Source: Bordetella parapertussis
GTDB taxonomy: Bacteria; Pseudomonadota; Gammaproteobacteria; Burkholderiales; SG8-41
Direction: 5' to 3'
Assembly (NCBI GenBank): GCA_945870465.1
Contig: CAMBSS010000037.1
Coordinates: 1-28,912, forward strand
DNA length: 28,912 bases
Made by a program: the position numbers and the translations under genes. How positions within the stretch are numbered: position 1 is the first letter of the stretch; each line of letters opens with the position of its first letter. The notes below the pieces were generated by a model. It made no database searches and was not told where the DNA came from. It was given only the letters and a program-made list of their open reading frames with translations. Positions 6,927 to 15,463 of the stretch are shown here, piece after piece.

Positions 6927-7988
6927 TTAACGTCGTTCCCGGATCACCCGGCTCACCGCCTTCGTAGTACCGCCCCAGGTCGGCATATAGGCGGCCTTCA
7001 CCCCAACGCCACCTGTCACGACGATCATGATGTCATCCGCGTTGTGCGCCACGCGCAGGGGACTGTTCACGTCGCCGTCCTTTGCCGCGACGCGTAGTTC
7101 GGTCAGGTGCTTGCGTACCGCAGGAGATAAGCGGTCGAGCGGAAGGACTGCGCGCTCGTAGATAGCGGCTTTTGCCTGCGCTTTGGTGCAGCCGCCGCGC
7201 TCGAACGTATTCGCGATTTCGGGCGGCATGAGGATCAGCGGTTCGCCGCCGCCCAATAGTCCGTGGCCGCCGCCGCCCGCGGTGCCGGCGATCAGCATCG
7301 ATTGTGCGAACGTTTGTGCGAGGTCCTGGGGCGTGTTGCTGGCTGAGTCGACGACTTCGACCGAGCCGCCGATGCCGACTATCGTGACGACACTGGCGTC
7401 TTTGGCAAAACCGCGTTCTATATGCAGTGCAGGCCAGGGACTCGCGGCTTCATTCTCGGCGAAGCAGCAGGTGTACTTCGCGGGCTGGCCGAGGGTTGCC
7501 ATGTCGAGTTCGCCGGGCTTGGCGCCCCCGATATTGCGCAGCGCGAGACTGACCGCGCGCCCAATCGCGGCATTGGCGCGGTTGCCGGGCCCCAGCACAT
7601 TGCCTTCCACGTTCATGCCGAGCGCAGCGACGATGGGACCGTTGACGATGACTATCGGCGTTGCGGAGCCAGTCGTAGTTGCAACGCCGACCAGATTGAA
7701 CTCGGGAGCGGCGAGCGCTTCCACCGCCGCGCCGACAACCGGCAGATAAGCGGGCAGGCATCCCGCCATCACTGCGTTGATCGCGATATCGCGCCAGGTG
7801 GCTGCTTCGAACGCCGGCGGCAGCGTGATGACCACTTCATTGCCGTCGAATCCGCAATGCTCGAGCATCTTCCCGACGCGTTCGCGCGTTGGCGGCGTGA
7901 CCGGCAGGCCGTCCGTCATTCCTGACGCGAACAATTCTTCCTGCGCTTTATCCCACGCTGCGTCGTTACTGCCTTGCCACACGTTCAT
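6927..7988 (-). CDS. Conserved protein of unknown function (DGLPVTPPT motif), 353 aa
   Basis: Soluble protein of a family I recall only as conserved hypothetical in Beta- and Actinobacteria, often near catabolic genes. Signature stretches are MTDGLPVTPPTRERV near the N-terminus, AINAVMAGCLPAYLPVV, a central NGPIVAALGMNVEGNVLGPG, GQPAKYTCCFAENEAASPW, and a glycine-rich AGGGGHGLLGGGEPL. The adjacent Cys-Cys in YTCCFAENE and the GGGGHG loop are candidates for an active site or metal/cofactor site. There is no signal peptide. ATG 7988 is only 41 bp from the divergent FAD monooxygenase start. Its downstream neighbour is a signal-less DctP-like protein. I give no reaction; the motif list is what is visible. 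Confidence 0.75.
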   Translation of the reverse strand: MNVWQGSNDAAWDKAQEELFASGMTDGLPVTPPTRERVGKMLEHCGFDGNEVVITLPPAFEAATWRDIAINAVMAGCLPAYLPVVGAAVEALAAPEFNLVGVATTTGSATPIVIVNGPIVAALGMNVEGNVLGPGNRANAAIGRAVSLALRNIGGAKPGELDMATLGQPAKYTCCFAENEAASPWPALHIERGFAKDASVVTIVGIGGSVEVVDSASNTPQDLAQTFAQSMLIAGTAGGGGHGLLGGGEPLILMPPEIANTFERGGCTKAQAKAAIYERAVLPLDRLSPAVRKHLTELRVAAKDGDVNSPLRVAHNADDIMIVVTGGVGVKAAYMPTWGGTTKAVSRVIRERR

Positions 7989-8029
7989 GAGCGTTTCCGT
8001 GTCTTGTGAATTGCCGCTATGATAACGCG

Positions 8030-9271
8030 ATGAGTAAACGGCAGCGTGCGCTGATCATTGGAGGTTCACTCGGCGGCCTGTTCGCAGCCAACCTGCTGCG
8101 CTCCATCGGCTGGCACGTCGAAGTGTTCGAGCGCGTTGCAGACGATCTTGCTACGCGCGGCGCAGGCATCGGCACTCACGACGAACTCTTTGCGGTGATG
8201 CGACGGCTCGGTGTCGCCATCGATTCGTCCATCGGTGTCGAGGTCCACGAGCGGATATGTCTCGACAGCGACGGCAGCGTGCTGCACAAGGTCGCACTCT
8301 CACAAATGATGACGGCGTGGGCGCGGATCTACCGACCGCTGAAGGACATGCTGCCGGCGTCGCAATATCATTTCGGCAAGAACCTCGAACGCATTGAAGA
8401 AGACGCCAACGGCGTCACCGCGGTTTTTAGCGACGGCACTACGTCGCGCGGCGATTTACTGATTGCGGCCGACGGCATACGCTCGGCCGTACGCGCGCAG
8501 ATCCTGCCGCAGGCCGAGCCAAGATATGCAGGCTATATCGCGTGGCGCGGCGTTGTCGATGAAAGTGCGGTCTCACCCGCGACTCACGCGGCGATATTCG
8601 AGCGCTATGCATTCGGCCTGCCGGTAGGCGAGATGATGCTCGCCTATCCGGTGCCTGGACGCGACAACGACGTACGGCCCGGGCATCGCGGTTACAACTT
8701 CGTGTGGTACCGGCCGGTCGACTTCAATACGAAATTGCCGCGCCTGGCGACCGATGCGAGCGGGCATTGTCACGGCGTGTCCATCCCACCGCCTTTGATC
8801 ATGCCGGAAGTCGTGGCGGAAATGCGCGCGGAGGCGAAGGCGTTGCTGGCGCCCCAGATCTACGAGATCGTCGAACGGACGCCGCAGCCGTTTTTTCAGG
8901 CGATATTCGATCTCGAATCGCCGCGCATGGCGATAGGGCGAGTCGCGTTGCTTGGCGACGCTGCGTTCGTCGCGCGGCCGCACGTCGGCATGGGGGTGAC
9001 CAAAGCTGCACTCGATGCGCAATGTCTCGCGCAGTCCATCGCTGCAGTCCCCGGCGATCTTCCGGCCGCGCTCGCGCGTTACGATGCCGAGCGGCGTTTG
9101 TTCGGCACGCGTGTGGTGGCGCGTTCGCGCCGGCTGGGTGCATATATCGAGGCGCAGTTAAAGCCGCCCGAACTGCGCACCGCGGAAGAATGCGATCAGC
9201 GGCCTGAAGTCGTGCTGCGCGAAATCGGCGCCAATCTCGCCAATATCAGTGAACTCGGCATGCCGGCGTAA
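8030..9271 (+). CDS. FAD-dependent aromatic monooxygenase, DHPH-like
   Basis: Class A flavoprotein monooxygenase, 413 residues. It has the FAD-binding dinucleotide fold at the N-terminus (ALIIGGSLGGLFAANLL, residues 7-23), the DG motif (LLIAADGIRSAVR) and the GD motif (ALLGDAAFVARPHVGMG, about 306-322). The blocks YAGYIAWRGV and MLAYPVPGR closely resemble 2,6-dihydroxypyridine 3-monooxygenase, so the substrate is probably a hydroxylated heteroaromatic or phenolic ring, hydroxylated with NAD(P)H and O2 in the cytoplasm. ATG 8030 is preferred; an in-frame GTG at 8006 would add eight unconvincing residues. Neither has a strong ribosome site. The promoter must lie within the 41-bp divergent gap or inside the neighbouring gene. 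Confidence 0.88.
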   Translation: MSKRQRALIIGGSLGGLFAANLLRSIGWHVEVFERVADDLATRGAGIGTHDELFAVMRRLGVAIDSSIGVEVHERICLDSDGSVLHKVALSQMMTAWARIYRPLKDMLPASQYHFGKNLERIEEDANGVTAVFSDGTTSRGDLLIAADGIRSAVRAQILPQAEPRYAGYIAWRGVVDESAVSPATHAAIFERYAFGLPVGEMMLAYPVPGRDNDVRPGHRGYNFVWYRPVDFNTKLPRLATDASGHCHGVSIPPPLIMPEVVAEMRAEAKALLAPQIYEIVERTPQPFFQAIFDLESPRMAIGRVALLGDAAFVARPHVGMGVTKAALDAQCLAQSIAAVPGDLPAALARYDAERRLFGTRVVARSRRLGAYIEAQLKPPELRTAEECDQRPEVVLREIGANLANISELGMPA

Positions 9272-9313
9272 ATCCCGATCAGAATCCATACCAAAACTAC
9301 AAAAATAATTATC

Positions 9314-9433
9314 AGCCGCAGATAACCGCGGATACACGCAGATAAAGATCCAAGGCCACCTTCTGGTTTTTGAACTTATCCGTGTTCATCTGCGTTTATC
9401 TGCGGTTCCAAACTGCTTTTGAGGCCGCTTCTA
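9314..9433. repeat. Interspersed inverted repeat with 10-bp internal period, copy 2
   Basis: The left arm at about 9314-9346 (AGCCGCAGATAACCGCGG...) and right arm at about 9376-9408 (TTATCCGTGTTCATCTGCG...) are inverted copies. The right flank GGTTCCAAA...GCTTCTAG matches copy 1 and runs into the stop codon of the minus-strand Bug gene (9431-9433). It fills the spacer between two convergent genes, so a hairpin terminator role is plausible. Confidence 0.78.
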
Positions 9434-10408
9434 GTCGACTTTCGCACCGGAGCGCTTGACGACCTCGGCCCATTTCACGGTTTCTTTTTTGATCAACTCG
9501 GTGAATTCGCCGGGCGTGCTGCCGAGGCATGTGTTGCCGAAGGTCGCGAACTTTTCGAGCAAGGTCGGCGAGGTGCACGCCTTGTTGATTTCCGCATTGA
9601 GCCGGGCGACGATGGCAGGCGGCACTTTCATCGGCACGATGACGCCGGTCCACACCGTGACGTTATAGCCCGGGACGCCGGCTTCGGCGATAGTCGGCAG
9701 ATCGGGAAACGGTCCTGCACGTGTCGTGCCGGTCACCGCCAGACCGCGCAAGCGGCCCGCTTTGACCAGCGCGGTGATCGAGGTGAGATTGTCGAATATG
9801 AGATGGACCTGGCCGGCGATCAACTCGGTATGGGCTACCGTCACCGCTTTGTACGGCACGTGCACCATGGGAGTTCCGGTCATCTGCTTGAACAGCTCGG
9901 CACTCAGATGTATGGTCGTGCCGTTGCCGGACGACGCGTAGATGAGTTTGTCCGGATTCTTCTTGCCGTAGTCGATCAGTTCGCGCACCGTTTTAACCGG
10001 CAGCGACAGCGTGACGGCGAGCAGGTTCTGCGAATTCGTGAGCCGCGCGACCGGCTGCAAATTGCGCCCGGCCTCGTACGGCCAGTTGGCAAGCAGGCTG
10101 TGATTGATCGCGAGCAGCGGCGTGTTGCCATAGCCTATGGTGTAGCCGTCGGGATTGGCATTTACCATCATCTCCATGCCGATGCTGCCGCTGCCGCCGG
10201 CCCGATTGTCGACTACGACCTGTTGACCCATCTGCTTGGTGAGTTCCGCCGCGAGTATGCGCGCGAGCGAATCGGCGCCGCCGCCGGCCGCCGAAGGCAC
10301 GATGTAGCGGATCGGCTTTTCCGGATAGGCGCCGATAGCGGCCGTCGCTGCAAGCGCGGAAAACGAAATGACCAGTTTGCAGAACGTGCGTGCATTGATA
10401 ATTCGCAT
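9431..10408 (-). CDS. Bug/TctC-family solute-binding protein
   Basis: Periplasmic binding protein of 325 residues. A signal peptide (cleavage about residue 26-27) is followed by the textbook Bug start AYPEKPIRYIVPSAAGGGAD. Further landmarks are VVVDNRAGGSGSIG, NPDGYTIGYG, YASSGNGTTIHLSAELF, MVHVPYKAV, VKAGRLRGLAVTG, PDLPTIAEAGVPGYNV and the terminal KWAEVVKRSGAKVD. Loop residues after the first strand (SAAGGGAD) usually bind the ligand carboxylate. The frame is open upstream, but ATG 10408 gives the correct signal peptide and has a weak GGA about 9 nt upstream. It is monocistronic, divergent from the saccharopine-dehydrogenase-like gene at 10570. No TctAB permease is nearby, as is usual for orphan Bug genes. 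Confidence 0.93.
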   Translation of the reverse strand: MRIINARTFCKLVISFSALAATAAIGAYPEKPIRYIVPSAAGGGADSLARILAAELTKQMGQQVVVDNRAGGSGSIGMEMMVNANPDGYTIGYGNTPLLAINHSLLANWPYEAGRNLQPVARLTNSQNLLAVTLSLPVKTVRELIDYGKKNPDKLIYASSGNGTTIHLSAELFKQMTGTPMVHVPYKAVTVAHTELIAGQVHLIFDNLTSITALVKAGRLRGLAVTGTTRAGPFPDLPTIAEAGVPGYNVTVWTGVIVPMKVPPAIVARLNAEINKACTSPTLLEKFATFGNTCLGSTPGEFTELIKKETVKWAEVVKRSGAKVD

Positions 10409-10569
10409 GAGATTTTTCCAGTCGTGGAAATTCGGGAACTCGGCTGCCAGTCTAGACCGCCGTGGACGCGGACTCAAGGAACGCACCGACCCGGTGCGTG
10501 CGCGAAAAAGCGGGCGACCGCGGAGCGACCCTGTAAAATACCGCCACGCTTTATATAAGAACGCACGGG

Positions 10570-11676
10570 ATGCGCATAGTCGTATTGGGGGGGTACGGGA
10601 ATTTCGGCGCTCGCATCTGCCGCGCGCTGTGCGAACGCGGCGGCGCCGAGGTGATCGCCGCTGGTCGCGATCCGGAGGGCGGCCAGCGTGCCACCAGGCT
10701 GGATGCGCGCATAGGCCGCGCGCGCCTCGACCTTTCCGCGCCTAATTTCGCCAGCACGTTGAATGATCTCTCGCCGGGCATAGTCGTGCATTGCGCCGGG
10801 CCGTACCAAAGCCAGGGCTATCACGTGGCCGCCGCGGCAATCGATGCCGGCGCGCATTACATCGATCTCGCCGATGGCCGCGATTTTGTCGCGAACTTCG
10901 CCGAGCGTTTGCATCCGCATGCGCGTGCCGCGGGCTTACTTGCGGTTTCCGGCGCCAGCACTTTGCCTGCACTGTCGTCGGCCGTGATCGACAGCCTCGC
11001 GCGGCGGCTCGCGCAAATCGAAGAGATAAAAATGGTCATTGCGCCCAGCCAGCGCGCGCGCCTCGGCACCGCGACGCTGGCCAGCGCGCTGAGCTACGCG
11101 GGCAGGCCTTTCAAATGGTTGTCCGGCGGCGAGTGGGTCGACGCCTACGGCTGGCAGGAATTGCAGCGCGTCGATATCGCGGGGCTGGGCACGCGTTGGG
11201 CGGCGGCGTGCGACGTGCCCGATCTCGCGTTGTTGCCGGCGCGCTATCCTGGCATCGCGACAGTCGAATTCCGCGCCGCGCTCGAACTCGGCATCGAGCA
11301 CTACGCGCTGTGGCTCGCCGCAGCGCTGCGCAGGAAGGACGTGGCGCTGCCCATCGAGCATTGGGGCGCGCCGCTCAGCCGCATTGCGCGAGGGCTCAAC
11401 TGGTTCGGCAGCGCGCGCGGCGGCATGCTGGTGAGCCTGATCGGCGCGCGTGAAGACGGCAGCGGTGCGCGCATCGAATGGCATTTGACCGCGGACGACA
11501 ACCACGGCCCGGAGATCCCCTGCATGGCGGCGATATTGCTCGTGCAAAAACTGCTGCGCGGTGAAATCGCCACGCGCGGCGCATTTCCGTGCATGGGTTT
11601 TCTCACGCTGGCGGACTTCGAGGCCGAGTTCAAGCGCTGGCAAATCAGGACCGTGGTCAGAGAAGGCGCCGCGTGA
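10570..11676 (+). CDS. Saccharopine dehydrogenase family NAD(P)-binding protein
   Basis: Oxidoreductase-like protein, 368 residues. The N-terminal Rossmann motif GGYGNFGARICRAL (residues 7-20) is followed by AAGRDPE, typical of NADP preference. The blocks IVVHCAGPYQSQGYHVAAAA, AGAHYIDLADGRDFV and LLAVSGASTLPALSS are those of saccharopine-dehydrogenase-like enzymes, including the trans-acting enoyl reductase group. The C-terminal half is less conserved. The exact reaction is unknown; true saccharopine dehydrogenase activity is unlikely given length and context. The ATG at 10570 has no strong ribosome site (ACGGG at about -6). The MaoC gene follows 27 bp downstream, so reductase plus hydratase may act on the same acyl or CoA substrate. 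Confidence 0.82.
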   Translation: MRIVVLGGYGNFGARICRALCERGGAEVIAAGRDPEGGQRATRLDARIGRARLDLSAPNFASTLNDLSPGIVVHCAGPYQSQGYHVAAAAIDAGAHYIDLADGRDFVANFAERLHPHARAAGLLAVSGASTLPALSSAVIDSLARRLAQIEEIKMVIAPSQRARLGTATLASALSYAGRPFKWLSGGEWVDAYGWQELQRVDIAGLGTRWAAACDVPDLALLPARYPGIATVEFRAALELGIEHYALWLAAALRRKDVALPIEHWGAPLSRIARGLNWFGSARGGMLVSLIGAREDGSGARIEWHLTADDNHGPEIPCMAAILLVQKLLRGEIATRGAFPCMGFLTLADFEAEFKRWQIRTVVREGAA

Positions 11677-11703
11677 CGGATAATTGGAAAAACGGAGAAC
11701 GCG

Positions 11704-12144
11704 ATGACGGTATTTCCCGGTAAAGGCTATAACGAAGTCAAAGTCGGCGACACATTTGGCGCCGCGGTGACGATCACCGATGCGCACCTGGTGCTGGCCG
11801 CAGGCCTCATCGGCGACAGCCATCCGCTGCACATCAACCAGCAGTTTGCCGAGCAGACGCGGTTCGGCGGGCGCGTATTGCACGGCGTTTTTACCGGCGC
11901 GATAGTGGGCGGGCCGGTCGGCACGTTTTTCGCGGGCACTGGCATCGCGTACCTTGAGCACAATTGCCGTTTCACGAACCCGGTGCGCCCGGGCGATACG
12001 ATTACGACGACGTGGACGATCACCGGTAAAAGCGACAAGCCCAAGCATGGGGGAGGGCTCGTAGCATTGAGCGGCGTGTGCCGCAATCAAAAAGACGAAG
12101 TCGTGGTCGAAGCAGAGGCGAAAATGCTGGTGCGCAGCGCCTGA
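11704..12144 (+). CDS. MaoC-family (R)-specific enoyl-CoA hydratase-like protein
   Basis: Single hotdog-domain MaoC protein, 146 residues, the normal size for dimeric enoyl-CoA hydratases. The hydratase-2 motif is present as GDSHPLHIN with the catalytic pair Asp38 and His43, followed by RFGGRVLHGVFTGAIVG. The usual Asn of GDxNPLH is His here. It would add water to an enoyl-CoA or related thioester in the cytoplasm, or act on a short branched substrate. ATG 11704 has a GGAG site 7-8 nt upstream. It follows the saccharopine-dehydrogenase-like gene in a probable operon. Downstream, a 218-bp spacer with no recognisable feature precedes the amidase. Confidence 0.88.
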   Translation: MTVFPGKGYNEVKVGDTFGAAVTITDAHLVLAAGLIGDSHPLHINQQFAEQTRFGGRVLHGVFTGAIVGGPVGTFFAGTGIAYLEHNCRFTNPVRPGDTITTTWTITGKSDKPKHGGGLVALSGVCRNQKDEVVVEAEAKMLVRSA

Positions 12145-12362
12145 CCAGCAGCAGCTTCCACGTGCCTTGATCGATCCTGGCCAGCTCCTGCATGACGGCG
12201 TTACGGCCACACTCTGGGCGGCATTTTCCAGTATACATGCTGGCACTACCGCGGGCGTTTTGTGCTTCTGCTAGCGCATGCACTCTGGCGGCGAATTGTC
12301 ATACACTGCGCGTTCCATCCGGGCTACGCAATGCCGCTGCCGGTCAAGAAGAGGAGTGATGC

Positions 12363-13667
12363 ATGAACCTGCCGTTAAAAAAAGCCGCGATCAAACTCAA
12401 CGAATTGACTGCATGCGAGATCGTCGCGGCCATCGACGGGGGACGCACTACCTGCGAAGCAGTGGTGCGCGCCTGTCTCGAACACATCCAGTTGCGCGAG
12501 CCCGCGGTGCAGGCCTGGCAGTACCTGGGCCGCGAACAGGCGATAGGGCAGGCCATCGCGCTAGATAAATCCGGCAAGCGCGGCCCGCTGCTCGGCGTGC
12601 CGTTCGGCATCAAGGACATCATCGACACCAGCGACATGCCGACCGAGTATGGTTCGCCGATTTACAAAGGCAATCAACCCAGGAACGAAGCCGCCTGCGT
12701 TGCCCTTGGGCGCAAGGCAGGCGGCGTGCTGATGGGGAAGACAGTGACGACCGAATTCGCCAACCGTCATCCGGGCAAAACGAAAAATCCATTCGACCCC
12801 GCGCGCACGCCCGGCGGCTCATCGAGCGGCTCGGCGGCCGCGGTCGGCGATTGCATGGTGCCGCTGGCGATCGGCACGCAGACGACGGGATCGACGATAC
12901 GCCCGGCGTCGTTCTGCGGCGCGTTCGGTTACCGGCCGACTTGGGGAGATCTGCGCTTGTCGGGTGTGCGCGAAGCGGCGGGCTCGCTCGATACGCTGGG
13001 TTTGATCGCGCGTTCGGTCGATGATCTCGCGCTGTATCGCGACGTGCTGCTCGGCGTGAAGCCGGAACCGGTGCCCGAGTACACTGGGCCGCTGCGCGTG
13101 GGCTTTTGCCGCACCCATGTATGGCCGCAGGTCGAGCCGTATACGCAAAAATTGCTCGAAGGCGCGGCGCAAACGCTTGCCCGCGCCGGCATGCAAGTGC
13201 GCGATGTCGAGTTGCCGGCGGATTTCGAGCGCATTCTCGATGCTCACCTCGCGATATCGAGCTTCGAGTTCTCGCGCAACTTCGCCTACGAAATCGAACG
13301 CCACTGGGACAAGATCAGCGCCACGCTGCGCGAGAACCGGTTGAAGAGCGGTCTCGAATGCAGCTTCGAGCGTTATCGCGAAGCGCGTGCGTTTGCGGCG
13401 CAGTGCCGGCGCGCGTTTACGGATGTGGTCAAGGATTACGATGTCCTGCTCACCGCGTCGGCGACCGGCGAAGCGCCGGTCGGACTTAACACGACAGGCA
13501 ATGCCAACAATTGCCTGATCTGGACCACCTTGCACGTGCCCGCAGTGACGATGCCGGTCTTTAAAGGGCCGCATGGTTTGCCGGTGGGTGCGCAGATCAT
13601 CGGCAAAGCCGATGGCGACCGCGCATTGTTTGCAGCGGCACGCCGCATTTACCAGGCACTCGCCTGA
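12363..13667 (+). CDS. Amidase signature family enzyme
   Basis: Ser-Ser-Lys amidase, 434 residues, typical family length. Lys84 lies in GVPFGIKDIIDT. The amidase-signature core is PGGSSSGSAAAVGDCMVPLA (about 150-169) followed by GTQTTGSTIRPASFCG, where Ser177 is the expected nucleophile. It would hydrolyse a carboxamide to acid and ammonia, and the surrounding catabolic genes fit use of an amide or nitrile-derived compound. No signal peptide, so cytosolic. ATG 12363 has AGGAG 8-9 nt upstream; an overlapping out-of-frame ATG at 12359 is not used. The following MetE-like gene is dead, so the amidase is effectively the last gene of this block. Confidence 0.92.
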   Translation: MNLPLKKAAIKLNELTACEIVAAIDGGRTTCEAVVRACLEHIQLREPAVQAWQYLGREQAIGQAIALDKSGKRGPLLGVPFGIKDIIDTSDMPTEYGSPIYKGNQPRNEAACVALGRKAGGVLMGKTVTTEFANRHPGKTKNPFDPARTPGGSSSGSAAAVGDCMVPLAIGTQTTGSTIRPASFCGAFGYRPTWGDLRLSGVREAAGSLDTLGLIARSVDDLALYRDVLLGVKPEPVPEYTGPLRVGFCRTHVWPQVEPYTQKLLEGAAQTLARAGMQVRDVELPADFERILDAHLAISSFEFSRNFAYEIERHWDKISATLRENRLKSGLECSFERYREARAFAAQCRRAFTDVVKDYDVLLTASATGEAPVGLNTTGNANNCLIWTTLHVPAVTMPVFKGPHGLPVGAQIIGKADGDRALFAAARRIYQALA

Positions 13668-13703
13668 GCGCAGTCCATCTGTTGTTTCCGGGGGGAAAAC
13701 CGC

Positions 13704-13890
13704 ATGGCCAAGCCGCTGCTGCAAACGACGATAGCCGGTAGTCTGCCCAAGCCCGCGTGGCTCGCCCAGCCCAATGAACTGTGGGCGCCGTGGTTGCAGC
13801 CTGCGCAAAGGCAAGGACGTGATGGTGGGGGCGATCTCCGTTGCCACGGAGAAGGCCGAAACCCCGGCACGACGTCGTGTGCACGACTGA
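13704..13890 (+). pseudogene. MetE-like methionine synthase with large internal deletion
   Basis: The first 32 codons (MAKPLLQTTIAGSLPKPAWL and on to LWAPWL) are the N-terminus of the ~340-residue MetE-like methyltransferase family of betaproteobacteria. From 13801 in the +1 frame comes LRKGKDVMVGAISVATEKAE then TPA, the block found near the C-terminus of the same family. The middle, roughly 200 or more residues including the Zn/homocysteine site, is missing, as is the usual end. A good ribosome site (GGGGGG) still precedes the ATG at 13704. The product cannot be functional. Estimated deletion size is from memory of the family. Confidence 0.8.
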
Positions 13891-13939
13891 TGATGCGCCG
13901 GTCCGCGCGCTGGGCCATTTACTGACGAGAGCGAGCAAT

Positions 13940-14635
13940 ATGCATCCATCGGCAATGAATCTCGGCAAGGCGTTCTTCGACACTTACGCCGAGGGCATTT
14001 TAGAGGGCAGGGTCATCGATCTCGGCTCGCAGGACGTTTACGGTTCGCTGAAGAGCGTCTGTCCCGCGCACCTGGCGTATACCGGCGTGGATTTCGTTGC
14101 CGGCAAAGGCGTCGACATCGTGCTCGACGACCCCTATGTGCTGCCGTTCGAAAACAACGCGGTCGACGTCATCGTGTCGAGCTCCGTATTCGAGCATGCC
14201 GAAATGTTCTGGCTGATATTCCTGGAGATCATCAGGGTGTTGAAGCCGGAGGGCCTGTTCTACCTGAATGTTCCCTCGAATGGCCCGTTTCACCGCTACC
14301 CGGTGGACTGCTGGCGGTTTTACCCGGACAGCGGCAATGCGCTGGTCAAATGGGCGCAAAGAAATCGCTACGATCCGCTCCTGCTGGAGTCTTTTACCGC
14401 GTGCCAGGATGGCGACGTGTGGAACGACTTCGTTGCCGTATTCCTGAAAGACAAGGCCTGCCTGTCGCGCCATACGGACAGGATGCTGGATTCCAGGCGC
14501 GACTTCGCGAATGGAATCAGTACCAATGACAAAGGCGTGCAGAGCGCGTTTATCAACGAAAAGGCCCAGCCCGAGGACCTCGAAAAGCTCAGTTTGATAG
14601 GGTCCGTCCTTTCCGGCGCAGTCAGGGCCAAGTAA
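13940..14635 (+). CDS. Class I SAM-dependent methyltransferase
   Basis: Methyltransferase-11-type Rossmann protein, 231 residues. Motif I is VIDLGSQDVYGSL (about residues 25-37), the acidic second strand is YTGVDFVAGKGVD, motif IV-like VLPFENNAVDVIVSSSVFEH, and motif V-like RVLKPEGLFYLNVPSNGPFH. Motif IV has the form seen in enzymes linked to polysaccharide or cell-surface modification, but the substrate is unknown. The C-terminal third is charged and of no known fold. ATG 13940 is chosen because upstream residues belong to the preceding dead gene. The ribosome site (GAGAGCGAG) is modest. It stands alone before the outer-membrane barrel gene. Confidence 0.8.
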   Translation: MHPSAMNLGKAFFDTYAEGILEGRVIDLGSQDVYGSLKSVCPAHLAYTGVDFVAGKGVDIVLDDPYVLPFENNAVDVIVSSSVFEHAEMFWLIFLEIIRVLKPEGLFYLNVPSNGPFHRYPVDCWRFYPDSGNALVKWAQRNRYDPLLLESFTACQDGDVWNDFVAVFLKDKACLSRHTDRMLDSRRDFANGISTNDKGVQSAFINEKAQPEDLEKLSLIGSVLSGAVRAK

Positions 14636-14728
14636 TCGGGGCCATACACGCGCGTCCCGAGACTGCGGCCACGTAATTCGGCTACACTATTGCTTTACCC
14701 GTAACCGCGACCCTTGGACGGAGCTCAT

Positions 14729-15397
14729 ATGCAGGCAAAAACTCAAATTCTGGCGCTGGCGCTGGCAGGCGCCACGGCACTCGGCGCGAATGGCGCGATG
14801 GCTGCAGACGCTCCGTCGACATTCGCCGACAACTGGTATCTCGGCGCAGGCTTGGGTTCGGCGCGTGCCAAGTTCGAAGACTCGAGCGTCACCGCGGTGC
14901 TCGCCGGCACCGGCACGACGGCTACTACGACCAGCCGCAAAGAAAACAACATCGAAGGCAAATTGTTCCTCGGTTACCAGTTCAACCGGTTCGTCGCTGC
15001 CGAGGGCGGTTATTTCCGTCTCGGCAATTTCGCATTCGATACGACGACCGCACCGGCCGGCACCGTGCACGGCGACCTGAAAAACCGCATGGGCTGGAAT
15101 CTCGACGTCGTCGGCAGCGTGCCTATCGTCGCCGAAAAGTTCATGTTGCTCGGACGCCTCGGCGTGCAGAGTTCGAAAACGACTGATCTCTTCGCGGGCA
15201 CCGGCGCGGCCCGCACGCTGGCCAATCCGTCGCCGAGCCGCAACCTCGTCAGCTACAAGTACGGCCTCGGCGCCGAATTCGATTTCACCAAAAATATCGG
15301 CGTGCGTGCCGAGTGGGAACGTTATCGCGTGAGCGACGGTTTCAGCGGCAAAATGAACGTGGACGCGATCACCGCGAGCCTGCTCTACCGCTTCTGA
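14729..15397 (+). CDS. Outer membrane beta-barrel protein (OmpA/OmpW-like)
   Basis: Small porin-like barrel, 222 residues. The Sec signal is residues 1-25 (ANGAMA before ADAPS). The mature protein alternates amphipathic strands (NWYLGAGLGSARAKF, KLFLGYQFNRFVAAEGGYF, KYGLGAEFDFTKNIGVRAEW) and ends ITASLLYRF with the terminal Phe recognised by the BAM complex. No OmpA peptidoglycan domain is present; this is the 8-stranded 'OmpA-like transmembrane' class. ATG 14729 has GGAG 6-7 nt upstream; an in-frame TTG at 14714 is ignored. A TACACT hexamer around 14682 may be its -10 box. A strong terminator follows. Confidence 0.9.
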   Translation: MQAKTQILALALAGATALGANGAMAADAPSTFADNWYLGAGLGSARAKFEDSSVTAVLAGTGTTATTTSRKENNIEGKLFLGYQFNRFVAAEGGYFRLGNFAFDTTTAPAGTVHGDLKNRMGWNLDVVGSVPIVAEKFMLLGRLGVQSSKTTDLFAGTGAARTLANPSPSRNLVSYKYGLGAEFDFTKNIGVRAEWERYRVSDGFSGKMNVDAITASLLYRF

Positions 15398-15415
15398 TCG
15401 TTTTCAATCAGGCGT

Positions 15416-15443
15416 AAAAAAGCCGGGGCAACCCGGCTTTTTA
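15416..15443. terminator. Bidirectional Rho-independent terminator
   Basis: Stem AGCCGGG (15421-15427), loop GCAA, stem CCCGGCT (15432-15438), with A-run on the left and T-run on the right. It can end both the outer-membrane gene (+) and the convergent Bug gene (-). Confidence 0.93.
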
Positions 15444-15463
15444 TTTGCCTGCTGCGCGTGCGT

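Noticed and set aside
10936..12246. Long open frame (436 codons) on the minus strand
   Set aside because: It is the antisense of the saccharopine-dehydrogenase-like and MaoC genes, both recognisable. Long antisense frames are normal at this GC content, and its translation has no family-like blocks.
12145..12362. Possible small gene or remnant between MaoC and amidase
   Set aside because: Short frames on either strand show no ribosome site or recognisable motif; I see nothing supportable there.
13841..13939. Longer start for the SAM methyltransferase
   Set aside because: The extra residues come from the dead MetE-like region and show no methyltransferase similarity; ATG 13940 directly precedes the conserved domain.
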